The translations under genes and the position numbers were made by a program. A DNA stretch of 17,943 bases from JAXDLK01 sp034666665 (GTDB lineage: Bacteria > Desulfobacterota > Binatia > JACPRU01): the NCBI GenBank assembly GCA_034666665.1, contig JAXDLK010000332.1, forward strand, positions 1 to 17,943, written 5' to 3'. The notes below the pieces were generated by a model, which had not been told where the DNA came from, did no database searches, and worked only from the letters and a program-made list of their open reading frames with translations. Positions 17,560 to 17,943 of this stretch are shown here, piece by piece (the stretch's first letter is position 1; every line of letters begins with the position of its first letter).

Positions 17560-17871
17560 ATGGCGAAGCGAATCGAGGTCATCCCCTGGGCGGAGGACGA
17601 TCCTCCGACCGAGGAGGTGCTGCGCCGGCGTCTCGAGGACGAGGGCTACAACGTCTTCTACTGGCAGGACGCGCCGGGCGCGGACTATGCTCCCCACTCG
17701 CACGAGCGCGACGAGAGCCTGTGGTTGATCACGGGGGAAATGGCGCTCGCCGCCGCCGGCAAGAAGTATCGATTGCATCCCGGCGATCGCCTGATGCTGC
17801 CGAAGGGGACCGTCCACACCGCGCACGCGGGAGCGGCGGGCTGTGTCTACCTGATCGGCGAGCTGCCCTGA
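17560..17871 (+). CDS. Small cupin-domain protein
   Basis: The 103-residue product is a single-domain cupin. Motif 1, G-x5-H-x-H-x3-E-x6-G, is matched exactly by GADYAPHSHERDESLWLITG (residues about 40-59), supplying two His and a Glu for metal binding. Motif 2 is GDRLMLPKGTVHTAHA, with the G-x5-P-x-G-x2-H pattern intact and Ala where Asn is usual. All four expected metal ligands are therefore present. The N-terminal 35 residues (VIPWAEDDPPTEEVLRRRLE) resemble the extension seen in other small cupins. Substrate and activity cannot be told from such a small fold; roles range from isomerase or dioxygenase to sensor. It is 39 bases after tldE on the same strand, separated by a hairpin; no ribosome site is clear before ATG 17560. 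Confidence 0.87.
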   Translation: MAKRIEVIPWAEDDPPTEEVLRRRLEDEGYNVFYWQDAPGADYAPHSHERDESLWLITGEMALAAAGKKYRLHPGDRLMLPKGTVHTAHAGAAGCVYLIGELP

Positions 17872-17896
17872 CCGCGCGTCCGGGGGATCGCTCGCG

Positions 17897-17943
17897 ATGA
17901 TGGCGACCGAGCGGCCGATCATCGTGGTGCTCGACGGTCATAC
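17897..17943 (+). CDS. 5' fragment of a gene, possibly a D-2-hydroxyacid dehydrogenase
   Basis: Fifteen full codons from ATG 17897 (or the next ATG at 17900) read MMATERPIIVVLDGH before the window ends. GGGGG at 17882-17886 lies about ten bases upstream. The start (I/V)VVLDG(H/Y)T is how many NAD-dependent D-2-hydroxyacid (glycerate-type) dehydrogenases begin, but a fragment this short cannot prove it. It starts 25 bases after the cupin gene and may be in the same operon. Confidence 0.45.
   Translation, partial: MMATERPIIVVLDGH

Noticed and set aside
15721..17922. 733-codon minus-strand open frame across tldD, tldE and the cupin gene
   Set aside because: It is longer than either certain gene but crosses three plus-strand genes, and its sequence is repetitive Arg/Ala/Asp-rich with no motif.

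Overview
The window is GC-rich (roughly two thirds G+C by eye), densely coded bacterial DNA with short gaps, mixed ATG/GTG/TTG starts and no tRNA, rRNA, CRISPR array or insertion sequence that I could see. The content fits a Gram-negative-type, respiring bacterium: 2-oxoglutarate dehydrogenase subunits, an AcnA-type aconitase, a probable lipoprotein, and an NtrC-class (sigma-54-dependent) regulator. The small WPFSF-motif protein at 9986 and the high GC remind me of uncultured deltaproteobacterial, Methylomirabilota or Binatota-like lineages. That placement is an impression, not a measurement.

Layout. 1-3818 (+): the end of the 2-oxoglutarate dehydrogenase E2 gene (sucB), then lipoamide dehydrogenase (lpdA, one base after the sucB stop), then a predicted lipoprotein of twelve propeller repeats. 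3819-4126: a convergent gap with a stem-loop on the stop codon and two inverted copies of a REP-like element. 4127-4642 (-): an unusual two-cluster ferredoxin, divergent from aconitase (4797-7568, +). Nicotinate phosphoribosyltransferase (7616-8992, +) follows. 9020-9634 (-): an unknown protein. 9635-9985: a relatively A/T-rich divergent control region with three A-tracts, a perfect dyad and a sigma-54-like promoter candidate. 9986-10396 (+): a small protein of a family I know only as uncharacterised. It overlaps tail to tail by 12 bp with a divergent-motif acetate kinase-family gene (10385-11497, -). 11736-13097 (+): an NtrC-family response regulator, then a two-CBS-domain protein. 13759-17943 (+): a six-helix membrane protein, a TldD/TldE metalloprotease pair, a small cupin, and the first codons of another gene.

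How they fit together. The left half is central carbon metabolism: two of the genes make E2 and E3 of the 2-oxoglutarate dehydrogenase complex, aconitase acts two steps upstream in the TCA cycle, and NAD synthesis is served by the phosphoribosyltransferase. The right half is regulatory and proteolytic. TldD and TldE are known to act as a heterodimer, and the preceding membrane protein is close enough (21 bp) to be cotranscribed. The most interesting leads are the possible sigma-54 circuit (regulator at 11736 and promoter-like site at 9817-9832), the acetate kinase homologue with altered active-site motifs, the ferredoxin, and the membrane protein linked to TldD/TldE. I found no clear-cut new multi-gene system; these leads are hypotheses.
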